64,000 bases of DNA from Acetivibrio mesophilus. GTDB taxonomy: Bacteria > Bacillota > Clostridia > Acetivibrionales > Acetivibrionaceae. Positions within the stretch are counted from its first letter, which is position 1; every line of letters begins with the position of its first letter. Positions 1 to 7,946 of the stretch are shown piece by piece. The notes below the pieces were generated by a model. The model had not been told where the DNA came from, made no database searches, and was given only the letters and a program-made list of their open reading frames with translations. Position numbers and translations under genes: made by a program. The stretch lies in contig NZ_RLII01000008.1 of assembly GCF_004102745.1 (NCBI RefSeq), positions 1-64,000 on the forward strand, given 5' to 3'.

Positions 1-23
1 GTATTCTCTTTAGTAAGAGCCAT
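1..23 (-). CDS. Start of an unidentified gene, cut by the window edge
   Basis: On the reverse strand an ATG lies at 23-21 behind a good GGAGG ribosome binding site (about 32-36). It opens seven codons, MALTKEN, before the window ends. This is too little to identify the product. Some S15 ribosomal proteins begin with a similar MALTKE stretch, but seven residues cannot decide it. The gene is divergent from minD. Confidence 0.5.
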
Positions 24-161
24 AGCGATAACCTCCGTATGTGTTTTGTGGACACAAATATCATACTAGGTTTCTCGCTGTGGTTCTACTTTTTTTGCCC
101 TGTTGCATTTAATTTTACAATGAACCAAAAGCATAATATACTTATATGTAAAAATGAAGAA

Positions 162-190
162 TTGACAAATGAAAAAAAGAAATATATAGT
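162..190 (+). promoter_or_regulatory. Probable sigma-A promoter for minD-minE-mgsA
   Basis: TTGACA at 162-167 and TATAGT at 185-190 are separated by exactly 17 nt, a near-consensus vegetative promoter. It lies in the 343-bp non-coding stretch (24-366) before minD; I see nothing else definite in that stretch, which is AT-rich. The transcript would have a leader of about 170 nt. Confidence 0.65.
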
Positions 191-366
191 TTAATTAAGA
201 GTCTAAAAGGGTTTCTATATGAAAGAGACTTTATCATGATATAGATTATTAATTATTACTTGGCTACTACAAGAAAACGGTTTCTGATTATAAATATATA
301 CAAGGAGGAACTTAAGCTCTTAGTTTATTAATCGTTCTAAATTGATTACGCGTAGGAGGAATATAT

Positions 367-1167
367 ATGAGTGAGGTCATTGTAATAACTTCCGGTAAGG
401 GTGGAGTAGGAAAAACCACAACTACTGCAAATATCGGAACCGGGTTGGCACTTCAGGGTAAGAAGGTAGTTTTAATTGATACCGATATAGGACTTAGAAA
501 TCTGGACGTCGTTATGGGCTTAGAGAATAGAATAGTGTATGATTTGGTGGATGTTATTGAAGGTAGCTGTAGAATTAAGCAGGCTTTGATAAAGGACAAG
601 CGTTTTGATGGATTGCATCTTCTCCCGGCAGCACAGACTAGGGATAAGTCTGCTGTAAACCCCGAGGGCATGATAAAATTATGCGAAGAATTGAGAAAGG
701 ATTTTGATTATATTCTGGTGGATTGTCCTGCCGGAATAGAGCAGGGATTTAAAAATGCAATAGCGGGAGCCGACAGGGCAATAGTTGTGACAACTCCTGA
801 AGTTTCTGCTGTTAGGGATGCGGACAGAATAATTGGGCTTTTGGAAGCAAATGAGCTTAAAAATCCAAAGCTCCTAATAAACAGAGTAAGGCATGACATG
901 GTAAAGCGTGGCGATATGATGTCGATAGATGACATAATAGATATTCTTGCTATAGACCTAATTGGAGTTGTGCCGGATGATGAAAAAATAATTGTTTCCA
1001 CAAACAAGGGTGAGCCTGCAGTTACAGATAATAAATCTATGGCCGGAGAGGCTTACAGAGCTATCACAAGAAGAATAATGGGCGAGGATGTTCCTATGAT
1101 TAATCTTGGGTCGGAAGATGGTTTTATGTTTAAAATCAAAAAGTTGTTTGGGTTAAAAGTAAATTGA
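367..1167 (+). CDS. minD: Septum site-determining ATPase MinD
   Basis: MinD is a membrane-associated P-loop ATPase of the ParA/MinD family that helps place the division septum at mid-cell. The N-terminus shows the deviant Walker A motif GKGGVGKTT (residues 10-18), with the signature lysine, followed by DTDIGLRNLD (about residues 38-47) and a Walker B-like LVDCPAG (about residues 116-122). The last dozen residues (MFKIKKLFGLKVN) form the expected basic amphipathic membrane-targeting helix. Its 266 residues are the normal family length. The ATG follows a GGAGG site. minE begins 13 bp after the stop. No minC lies immediately upstream, where many Firmicutes carry it. Confidence 0.97.
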   Translation: MSEVIVITSGKGGVGKTTTTANIGTGLALQGKKVVLIDTDIGLRNLDVVMGLENRIVYDLVDVIEGSCRIKQALIKDKRFDGLHLLPAAQTRDKSAVNPEGMIKLCEELRKDFDYILVDCPAGIEQGFKNAIAGADRAIVVTTPEVSAVRDADRIIGLLEANELKNPKLLINRVRHDMVKRGDMMSIDDIIDILAIDLIGVVPDDEKIIVSTNKGEPAVTDNKSMAGEAYRAITRRIMGEDVPMINLGSEDGFMFKIKKLFGLKVN

Positions 1168-1180
1168 GAGGATGAGACCT

Positions 1181-1465
1181 ATGTTGCTAGATTTATCAAA
1201 GTTGTTTGGCAGATCCAAAAACTCGAAGGAACTTGCCAAGGAAAGGCTTAAGCTGGTGCTGATTCACGACAGAGCAAATGTTTCTCCTCAGTTTTTAGAG
1301 ATGGTTAAAGGGGAAATCATTAAAGTCATTTCTAATTATATGGACGTGGACGAGGATTCATTGGATATTCAGATGACACGGACAAAGAGTGATGATGGAG
1401 ATTCGGTTGTACCTGCACTGGTTGCCAACATTCCTATAAGAAGTGTCAAAAACAGCGGTAAATAA
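1181..1465 (+). CDS. minE: Cell division topological specificity factor MinE
   Basis: MinE stimulates the ATPase of MinD and sets where MinCD acts. The protein begins MLLDLSKLFGRSK, the usual N-terminal membrane-binding segment, followed by the MinD-interacting helix (about KERLKLVLIHDRA) and a C-terminal dimerisation domain. I place the start at the ATG at 1181 because the GAGAGG site at 1166-1171 then has 9-nt spacing. An in-frame ATG at 1172 directly abuts that site and would add three residues. The product is 94 residues. It forms an operon with minD and mgsA. Confidence 0.95.
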   Translation: MLLDLSKLFGRSKNSKELAKERLKLVLIHDRANVSPQFLEMVKGEIIKVISNYMDVDEDSLDIQMTRTKSDDGDSVVPALVANIPIRSVKNSGK

Positions 1466-1483
1466 AACATTGGATGGGTTCTT

Positions 1484-1879
1484 ATGAATATTGCGTTAAT
1501 TGCTCACGACAAAAAAAAAGAATTGATGGCTTCATTTTGTATTGCATATAGGAGTATATTGAAAAATCATACTCTTTTTGCAACGGGTACGACAGGGGCA
1601 ATTATAGTTGAAGCCACTGGACTGAATATCCATAAGTTTTTACCTGGGTTGATGGGTGAACAGCAGATTAGTGCCAGAGCAGCCTATAATGAAATGGATC
1701 TGGTTATTTTCTTCAGAGATCCCATTACAGCCAAATCCGATGAGCCGGATATACACTCATTGTTAAGAGAATGTGATATTAATAATATACCCTTTGCCAC
1801 AAACCTGGGCACTGCTGAAATTCTTATAAGAGGTCTTGAAAGAGGAGACCTTGACTGGAGAGAACTAATTAACAAGTAA
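1484..1879 (+). CDS. mgsA: Methylglyoxal synthase-like protein, altered active-site loop
   Basis: The family converts dihydroxyacetone phosphate to methylglyoxal and phosphate, a glycolytic bypass. The fold and most motifs are present: [11 protein letters not shown] at the N-terminus, ATGTTG phosphate loop, VIFFRDP carrying the second conserved aspartate, and NIPFATNL. The loop that normally reads GPLGGDQQ, whose Asp is the catalytic base in the E. coli enzyme, reads PGLMGEQQ here: one residue shorter and Glu in place of Asp. The enzyme may be slow, altered in function or regulatory. At 131 residues it is slightly short for the family. It is the third gene of the min operon and is followed by a terminator. 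Confidence 0.85.
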   Translation: MNIALIAHDKKKELMASFCIAYRSILKNHTLFATGTTGAIIVEATGLNIHKFLPGLMGEQQISARAAYNEMDLVIFFRDPITAKSDEPDIHSLLRECDINNIPFATNLGTAEILIRGLERGDLDWRELINK

Positions 1880-1894
1880 AGCGGAATTAAAAAG

Positions 1895-1925
1895 GACTCC
1901 GGCCATGTAAGGCCGGGTCTTTATC
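1895..1925. terminator. Bidirectional terminator between mgsA and the UPF0180 gene
   Basis: A GC-rich hairpin (GACTCCGGCC 1895-1904, loop ATGTAA, GGCCGGGTC 1911-1919) lies between convergent genes. The reverse strand follows it with CTTTTT; the forward strand has a weaker TCTTTAT tract. Confidence 0.75.
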
Positions 1926-1935
1926 ATTGCGATAT

Positions 1936-2199
1936 CTATTCGAGTCTTGATTCCAGTTCATCATATACCTGTTCCGGTGACATTCCGGCAGCATCTATAA
2001 TAATTGCATCCGTTTCGACATCGTCTATTCCAAGCATGTTTGAATCTAGGCCAGTTACCACAAAGGCATCAAATTCATCTATAAGACTTGTTATTTCTTC
2101 TGCATCTGCAAAGTCGATATTCTCAACTTCATATCCTTTTTCTGACAAAAACTCCTCTATGGGTCTAAGATTATCTTCTATTGCGATTCTATGCTTCAC
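1936..2199 (-). CDS. UPF0180 family protein (YkuS-like)
   Basis: This is a small acidic protein of 87 residues starting at a GTG behind GGGAGGTG. The pattern of an early IAIEDNLRPI segment, a central VENIDFAD stretch and a VVTGLDSNMLGI segment fits the UPF0180/YkuS family of small Firmicutes proteins, whose function is not established. No signal peptide or membrane segment is visible. It is convergent with mgsA across a shared terminator and appears monocistronic. Confidence 0.75.
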   Translation of the reverse strand: MKHRIAIEDNLRPIEEFLSEKGYEVENIDFADAEEITSLIDEFDAFVVTGLDSNMLGIDDVETDAIIIDAAGMSPEQVYDELESRLE

Positions 2200-2443
2200 A
2201 ATTTCACCTCCCAGTGTTTGCTAAAATAGCTTATTCCGTAACTTTCATAATATTAGAAAGCAACACCATTTAATATTATCTGTTTTGAAATTGTTAAATA
2301 TAATCGGAAATAAATTCAGATTCGATTTATTGTAATATTCTCAGACCAAATCAAATATAATCAAAATATAACGAGGCGATGAATGAAGGATATGTATGCA
2401 TTGCTGCAATGCGTAAAATAAACTTTATGAGGATGTGCTTGAT

Positions 2444-3349
2444 ATGGATGATATTGTTTTTAGACAAAGGTATCCAAGGCAGAGTGTACAGCAGAACATG
2501 AGAAAATCAAGAAGGAGCAAGAGGAGAAGAGAAAACGGAGAGCGTATTAACCTCGCTCAAAAGATTGCACTACAGACTGTTATATGCGTCTTTATCGTTT
2601 TGGTGGCAGCGATCATAAAGAATATTGATTCACCTATTACCAACTATTGCAAAGATAAGCTGCACGGAATGCTGTCCTATAATGTTGATATTAATAATGT
2701 ATTTAGCCAGATTGACGATTTTTTGGCAAATGCCAAGAACACTGGCACCGATGATAATGAAGGCGGCATTATCGAATTGGACAGCAACAAGTCAAATCTG
2801 CGTGATTCTGGTGCTTTAGAGGATGAAAGCCAGATGGATAGAGAGGACAACGGTATGTATGTCAAATCTGCTGAAAGTATCTTGTCAAATGATGAAGAAG
2901 ACAACAAAACAGATTCTTTAGATGCAACTGATTCTGAGAGCCTAAATTTCGACAATTCCTTTATTATTCCTGTGGGAGGCATAATACGAGCATTATACGG
3001 TGATAGAGTGGATGCAACCGAAGGGACGAAAGAGTTTCATCAGGGAATTGATATTCAGGCATTAAAAGGTACTCCTATAAAAGCTGCTGCGAAGGGAGAA
3101 GTAATAGAAGTCGGAGAAAGCCAAACATACGGAAACTATATTAAAATTAAGCATGGGAACGATATAGTATCGCTTTATGCCCATTGCTCGGCCATATTGG
3201 TAAGCAAAGGACAGAGCGTTAATAAGGGCGAGGCAATTGGAAAAGTGGGAAGTACAGGTACTTCTCAAGGACCTCATCTTCATTTTGAAGTATGGGAGAA
3301 GGGAGAACCGGTTAATCCCCTTGATTTCATACAACCATCATCAAATTAG
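2444..3349 (+). CDS. Membrane-anchored M23 (LytM) peptidase, SpoIVFA-like
   Basis: A basic cytoplasmic N-terminus of about 45 residues (rich in KSRRSKRRR) precedes one membrane segment (about residues 49-63, IALQTVICVFIVLVAAI). An acidic linker and a C-terminal LytM/M23 domain (about residues 185-300) follow. Zinc-site residues are visible in HQGID, YAHC and HLHFEV, so unlike many SpoIVFA proteins the peptidase site looks intact. Pairing with an M50 site-2 protease 100-150 bp downstream matches the SpoIVFA-SpoIVFB arrangement, in which the LytM protein holds and regulates the protease that activates sigma-K during sporulation. I prefer the ATG at 2444 because GAGGA at 2429-2433 then has good spacing; a GTG at 2435 is too close. 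Confidence 0.85.
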   Translation: MDDIVFRQRYPRQSVQQNMRKSRRSKRRRENGERINLAQKIALQTVICVFIVLVAAIIKNIDSPITNYCKDKLHGMLSYNVDINNVFSQIDDFLANAKNTGTDDNEGGIIELDSNKSNLRDSGALEDESQMDREDNGMYVKSAESILSNDEEDNKTDSLDATDSESLNFDNSFIIPVGGIIRALYGDRVDATEGTKEFHQGIDIQALKGTPIKAAAKGEVIEVGESQTYGNYIKIKHGNDIVSLYAHCSAILVSKGQSVNKGEAIGKVGSTGTSQGPHLHFEVWEKGEPVNPLDFIQPSSN

Positions 3350-3446
3350 AATTATGTAAAAATAAATAGTGATGTTCCGTGTGGGGTTGGAGAAATGAGG
3401 GATTTAATCGATTAAATTATTATTGATATGAAATGGGGATAATCAT

Positions 3447-4328
3447 ATTTTTATCAGAATTTTAAAAAAACCGTTTGAAATCAAGATTGACCCTGTTTTT
3501 TTGGTGCTGGTTGCAGCAATGTATTATAATGATCATCTAATAGAGTATTTATTGATTTTTTTTTCTATGGTAATTCACGAAGCAGCTCACATTGCAGCAG
3601 CAGTGATACAAAAAAGGATACTTGTCTCAGTGGGAATTACAGCTATCGGATTGAACGCTGTTATTGAAGAAAATCCGGATATGGAAGCAAATCGTTTTTT
3701 AATAAACATTAGCGGACCTATTGCAAATATTTTAATGTTTTTTAGTTGTATTATTATTGACACATATTATTTTAGTATTTGGGATAATATGCGTTTTTTT
3801 ATCTATGCCAATATTTGTCTGGCTGTATTTAATATGCTCCCGATACTACCACTGGATGGTGGGAGGATATTTAGGGATATTCTCGTTTCAAAAATGGGTT
3901 TACTCAGGGGAAGCAAATACGCAAGAAGGATGTCTGTAGGATTCGCGGCAGTACTGTTAGTTTTGGGGTTTTTTCAATATTTGGTCAGTAAATATAATTT
4001 CAGCTTGATTTTAATCGCTGGATATATATTATATTTCCAAAAAAGTAATAGGGCGGAGGAGACATTAATGAATATCAAGAACCTATTGTTTAAACGTTCA
4101 AGATTTTTAAAGAAAGGAGTCTATCCAGGGAGGGAATTGGTGGTGCTGGAATCTATGCATCTAGGTGACTTGATAAAAAGCATGGACTTTGACAGATTTC
4201 ATATAGTATATGTCGTTAATGAAAATATGCGTGTAGTCAGGGTGTTTACCGAACAGGAAATCATGGATAACATAATGAAATATAATTCGGATATAAGCTT
4301 TAAGGATTTGATGGAGACTATGGATTAA
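3447..4328 (+). CDS. M50 site-2 protease, SpoIVFB-like, probable ATT start
   Basis: A polytopic intramembrane zinc protease. HEAAH (HExxH) sits in the first helices, and LPLDGGR supplies the second zinc-binding motif. About four to six hydrophobic segments are followed by a cytoplasmic tail with a CBS-like pattern, as in SpoIVFB, which cleaves pro-sigma-K in the mother cell. The first conventional start codon is TTG at 3501, but it lacks a ribosome binding site and cuts into the first membrane region. The open frame runs back to 3432 without NTG codons. An ATT at 3447 stands 8 nt after GGGG (3435-3438) and gives MFIRILKKPFEIKIDPVFL, which looks like a proper family N-terminus. The start is therefore inferred; family assignment is firm. 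Confidence 0.85.
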   Translation: MFIRILKKPFEIKIDPVFLVLVAAMYYNDHLIEYLLIFFSMVIHEAAHIAAAVIQKRILVSVGITAIGLNAVIEENPDMEANRFLINISGPIANILMFFSCIIIDTYYFSIWDNMRFFIYANICLAVFNMLPILPLDGGRIFRDILVSKMGLLRGSKYARRMSVGFAAVLLVLGFFQYLVSKYNFSLILIAGYILYFQKSNRAEETLMNIKNLLFKRSRFLKKGVYPGRELVVLESMHLGDLIKSMDFDRFHIVYVVNENMRVVRVFTEQEIMDNIMKYNSDISFKDLMETMD

Positions 4329-4335
4329 CGGATAT

Positions 4336-4379
4336 GAAAAGGGTATATACAATAATACCATGTGCATATACCCTTTGGG
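4336..4379. terminator. Bidirectional terminator between the M50 gene and metF
   Basis: An inverted repeat, AAAAGGGTATATA pairing with TATACCCTTT, encloses a loop of about 17 nt between the convergent M50 and metF genes. Poly-T is weak on both sides, so efficiency is uncertain. Confidence 0.6.
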
Positions 4380-4381
4380 AG

Positions 4382-5251
4382 TTATCTAATTAATCCGGTG
4401 TTTATAAGGATTTCCTTGGTGGATTTGGGCCTGTTCATTGTGAGAAGATGTATTCCGTCCACACCATTATCAATTAAGTCCCGTATTTGATTGCTTGCAT
4501 ACTCAATACCGGCTTTGCGCATATCATCATCATTATCTCCGTATTTATCCATCATAATTACCAGCTTTGCCGGAAGGGATGCACCGCACAGAGATGTGAT
4601 GCGTTTAATTTGGTCTGCCTTGAATATAGGCATTATTCCCGGAGTGATTGGACAGGTTATACCTATCGAAGATGTTTTGTCCAGAAAATCGTAATATATC
4701 CGGTTGTCAAAGAATAGCTGGGTCACAAGGAAATCAACTCCGGTGTCAACTTTTTGCTTTAGGTGGAACAGGTCATCCTTAAGACGTTTGCTATCCGCAT
4801 GGCCTTCCACATAGGCTGCCGCGGCAATGCAAAAATCATTCTTACTTCTAATATGGGCAATGAGTTCATTTGCATATTGAAAAGCATTTTTACTAAAATC
4901 AAAATCCGGTTGATTTGCCGGCGGATCGCCCCTTAGAGCAAGTACATTTTCAAGATTATGCTCGGCAATAGCCTTTAACAGAGTATCTATTTCATCTTTA
5001 GAATGTCCTACACAGGTCAAATGTGCCATGCTTTCAATGCCATACTCATTTTTGATTTTGGATGCTATCTCAATGGTTCTGTCCTTTGCACTTCCTCCTG
5101 CTCCGTATGTAACGCTAATGAAGTCAGGCTTTAATTCTTTGAACTGCTCTAAAGTGCTGAATATGGACTCTATGGGAGTATCAAGCTTTGGAGGAAAGAT
5201 TTCAAAAGATATAATCGGCTTCTTTTTTTGGAATAAATCTAATAAATTCAT
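4382..5251 (-). CDS. metF: 5,10-methylenetetrahydrofolate reductase
   Basis: This flavoprotein reduces methylene-THF to methyl-THF, for methionine synthesis and, in anaerobes, one-carbon metabolism. The TIM-barrel signatures are clear: ISFEIFPPK near the N-terminus (with the catalytic-type Glu), SVTYGAGGS, NVLALRGDPP, FLVTQLFFDN and PGIMPI. The 289-residue product is the normal single-domain length. I chose the inner ATG at 5251 because GGGAGG lies 5 nt upstream of it; an upstream in-frame start would add MLREVI with no site of its own. The gene stands alone. Confidence 0.93.
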   Translation of the reverse strand: MNLLDLFQKKKPIISFEIFPPKLDTPIESIFSTLEQFKELKPDFISVTYGAGGSAKDRTIEIASKIKNEYGIESMAHLTCVGHSKDEIDTLLKAIAEHNLENVLALRGDPPANQPDFDFSKNAFQYANELIAHIRSKNDFCIAAAAYVEGHADSKRLKDDLFHLKQKVDTGVDFLVTQLFFDNRIYYDFLDKTSSIGITCPITPGIMPIFKADQIKRITSLCGASLPAKLVIMMDKYGDNDDDMRKAGIEYASNQIRDLIDNGVDGIHLLTMNRPKSTKEILINTGLIR

Positions 5252-5483
5252 AATGACCTCCCGTAACAAAGAATTTATTTTATTACATTTGATATGTATT
5301 ATATATATGATTATATATCATTAGAATTATTATAGCACAGAGCCTTGAGCTGTCAAGTTTGGCAAAAAAAAGATATCGATTCGAAGGAAGCTTATGGTTG
5401 CAGTATTGATGTATAATAGTTTATAATAATCTATAATAATTAATAATGGTCTTACAAGTATTTTTTGTAACAGGAGGACTATA

Positions 5484-7103
5484 ATGCAGGGGATGAGAAT
5501 AAAGTGGGGTAATGTAATAATATTTTTGCTTGTAATTGCTGCAGCAATTGCCGCCTTTTATTTTAAGGACTTACCAAGAAATGGTGTTCCTATTGACATA
5601 GTGGATAATGAAGATTGGCAAGTTCCTGAACCTACAAATGATGATATATTCGGTGACTATACTATGCCTGCAGATGATGAATTCACTATAGGACTGGACA
5701 GTTGGATTGGAGGAACCCCAATTCTAATCGGATTAAACAGGGGATACAACGACGACTATGATTTGGATTTGAGCATAAAATACATATCGGCCGATAGTGA
5801 CAGAATACGGGCGTTAAGCGAGGGAAAAATTCATGCCACCGAGATGTCGCTACCGTCCTTCATGAGATTTCAGGAGCAATATCCGGATTCGGCAGTAATA
5901 GTGGGTATTACGGATTTTTCTCGCGGTGCAGACGGTATTGTTGCAAAATCCGAAGTAAAAGACCTAAATGATATGGAAGGCAGAAAAGTATCCTATGTTG
6001 CAAATGGTACCGGTAAATTTATATTAAACAAATTCTTAAGGCTGGTTGGTTTAAGATATCAGGATATTGAACCGGTTGAGCGGGAAGATATGTCAGAAGT
6101 AATCCAGGATTTAAGAACAGGATATTCGGATCTTATCGTATCATGGAGCCCTGACATGAATGTTGCTGTAAATGAAATAAATGCTAGAAATCCTAACTCA
6201 GTCAAACTTCTTATAACTACCGAAGAGGTTCCTAACTTGGTGCCTACCATGCTGGTTGTTAATAAAGACTATGCTGAGAGGAATCCCGATAAGGTAGTAA
6301 GCTTCTTAAGGACTTGGTTTGCTGCCTCGAAATATACGATAGAAAAGCCTGACAAAGCCTATGAGAAGCTTGCAGAATTGATGAGCCAAAATGAAGAATA
6401 CGGACAGGTGAGCAAAGAAGAAGTTGAAGCATCTTTTAGAGATATTAGACTTATGTCCCTAAATGAAAATTTAGAATATTTCGGTATTGATGGCAGCAAA
6501 AGTAGGATAAAATCAATAATAGATGACACAGTTGAAACATGGAAAAGATATGGAGATATGAATAGAGAATTTGTTCCTTCAAATGATGTATTTAGTGAGG
6601 ACTATCTGGGGAAACTGAGAAATGACGATGAACTTCTGGTGGGAGTTGTTGATGCCGAAGTTTCCGGAAACAGTTCTCAGACCGATGATAAAAAGAAGGA
6701 ATTTAAGGAGCAGACCGAGCAAAGTATAGAGCAGAACACCGAAAGAGTAGCAAAAGTGGACATACCGCCTGTATATTATGATTCGGGAAAGGCTACGGTT
6801 AAGGCAGAATCCATTCCTGTACTTGATGAGGTACTGGATATTCTTTCTCAATTCCCCGAATACTATCTTATTGTTGATGCTCATACAGACTCTGTGGGAA
6901 GTGATGAAGCCAATCTTAAGTTATCAAAGGACAGGGCAGAGGAAGTAAAAAAATATTTGGTGCAAAAGGGTGTAGAAGAGAATAGAATAGTAGCAAGAGG
7001 TTGGGGAGAATACAGGCCTATAGTTGCAAATGAGGTTACTGAAGAAGATAAGGCCAAGAATAGAAGAACAGAATTTATTCTGACAAGAGAAATTGGAAAT
7101 TAA
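5484..7103 (+). CDS. Membrane-anchored solute-binding/OmpA fusion protein
   Basis: Residues 1-30 hold a single uncleaved membrane anchor (VIIFLLVIAAAIAAFYF). Residues about 65-350 resemble periplasmic solute-binding proteins of the NMT1/SsuA type (TIGLDSWIGGTPILIG, then a two-lobe pattern). An acidic, Gln/Glu-rich linker leads to an OmpA/MotB peptidoglycan-binding domain (about residues 430-537) with DAHTDSVGS and the terminal NRRTEF motif. The protein probably sits outside the membrane, tethered both to it and to the cell wall. No permease or ATPase gene is adjacent, so a sensing or envelope role is as likely as transport. The downstream coiled-coil membrane protein is probably cotranscribed. 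Confidence 0.75.
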   Translation: MQGMRIKWGNVIIFLLVIAAAIAAFYFKDLPRNGVPIDIVDNEDWQVPEPTNDDIFGDYTMPADDEFTIGLDSWIGGTPILIGLNRGYNDDYDLDLSIKYISADSDRIRALSEGKIHATEMSLPSFMRFQEQYPDSAVIVGITDFSRGADGIVAKSEVKDLNDMEGRKVSYVANGTGKFILNKFLRLVGLRYQDIEPVEREDMSEVIQDLRTGYSDLIVSWSPDMNVAVNEINARNPNSVKLLITTEEVPNLVPTMLVVNKDYAERNPDKVVSFLRTWFAASKYTIEKPDKAYEKLAELMSQNEEYGQVSKEEVEASFRDIRLMSLNENLEYFGIDGSKSRIKSIIDDTVETWKRYGDMNREFVPSNDVFSEDYLGKLRNDDELLVGVVDAEVSGNSSQTDDKKKEFKEQTEQSIEQNTERVAKVDIPPVYYDSGKATVKAESIPVLDEVLDILSQFPEYYLIVDAHTDSVGSDEANLKLSKDRAEEVKKYLVQKGVEENRIVARGWGEYRPIVANEVTEEDKAKNRRTEFILTREIGN

Positions 7104-7160
7104 CATTATTTGGGAGTAATTTAATATATCGATTAAAGATTTGGAGGTAAAGTATGGCTT

Positions 7161-7928
7161 ATGAAATCTAAAATGCTTATTAAGGCAGTTACTAAATTTA
7201 AAAATATTCTCTTGCTTGCTATAGTACTTGGGGTATTCCTTGTGACTGATAGTTTACCTTTCCTTTTGGTAGGAGCTGCGGGTTATATATACTTTATAAT
7301 GCAGACCCTCAAGGATCCGGAGTTTATGAAAGAATTTAATAAGGCGATGCAATTTGAGGGTATACAGGACCTTAATCAGGAATGCGATAGGCTTTATCAA
7401 AATGTCTTTAGAAGACTGCCTGGAGGATTGAGGGACAGGATTAGGAATGTCTATAAAGAGAAGCAAGCTCTTGTGGCTTATTATGTACAGACCAACAGCG
7501 ATCCTATAAAAGAAAGAATAGTAGAACAGGCATTAAATCTTGTTATTGTTTATTTGAAGCTTATGCATAACTATAATATCAGAATTAGGGAGGTAAATAC
7601 TGTCAATGCCAAAAGATTCATAGATCGCATTAATGCCAACAAGAAAAAACAGGAGTTTCTTACGAATCAAAAGGCTATAGCAGATTTGCAAAGGGCTGTG
7701 GAGCTGGATGAAAAGATACTGGAGAGAATAAATAATGAAAAAAGTGAACTGCAAATGATAAGCTCCAAGCTGGACTATATTGAGAGTGCCATACTTATGT
7801 TTAAACACCAAATCGTATCCAATACAAACTCTGACCCTATTATTGAAGATATTGATAATGTGGTAAACGAGGCAATAGCTTTGGAGAGTGTATTGACATC
7901 TCACAGAAACGATAAACTCAGACTATAG
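7161..7928 (+). CDS. Unrecognised membrane protein with C-terminal coiled coil
   Basis: I do not recognise a named family. The 255-residue product has two N-terminal hydrophobic segments (about residues 14-30 and 32-47), then a long helical cytoplasmic region with charged heptad-like stretches (about residues 85-230). The context, 57 bp after the solute-binding/OmpA gene and 18 bp before the alcohol dehydrogenase, suggests it works with the former at the membrane. The GGAGG at 7143-7147 is better spaced for an ATG at 7154, which opens only a five-codon frame (MAYEI) ending at 7171 and overlapping this start, so coupled initiation is possible. XpaC-like proteins have a similar general plan, but I cannot support that assignment. 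Confidence 0.6.
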   Translation: MKSKMLIKAVTKFKNILLLAIVLGVFLVTDSLPFLLVGAAGYIYFIMQTLKDPEFMKEFNKAMQFEGIQDLNQECDRLYQNVFRRLPGGLRDRIRNVYKEKQALVAYYVQTNSDPIKERIVEQALNLVIVYLKLMHNYNIRIREVNTVNAKRFIDRINANKKKQEFLTNQKAIADLQRAVELDEKILERINNEKSELQMISSKLDYIESAILMFKHQIVSNTNSDPIIEDIDNVVNEAIALESVLTSHRNDKLRL

Positions 7929-7946
7929 TCAGAAGGAGGAAAGTTT

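Noticed and set aside
1-23. Identification of the left-edge gene as ribosomal protein S15
   Set aside because: Seven residues of similarity are not enough, and the family varies at its N-terminus.
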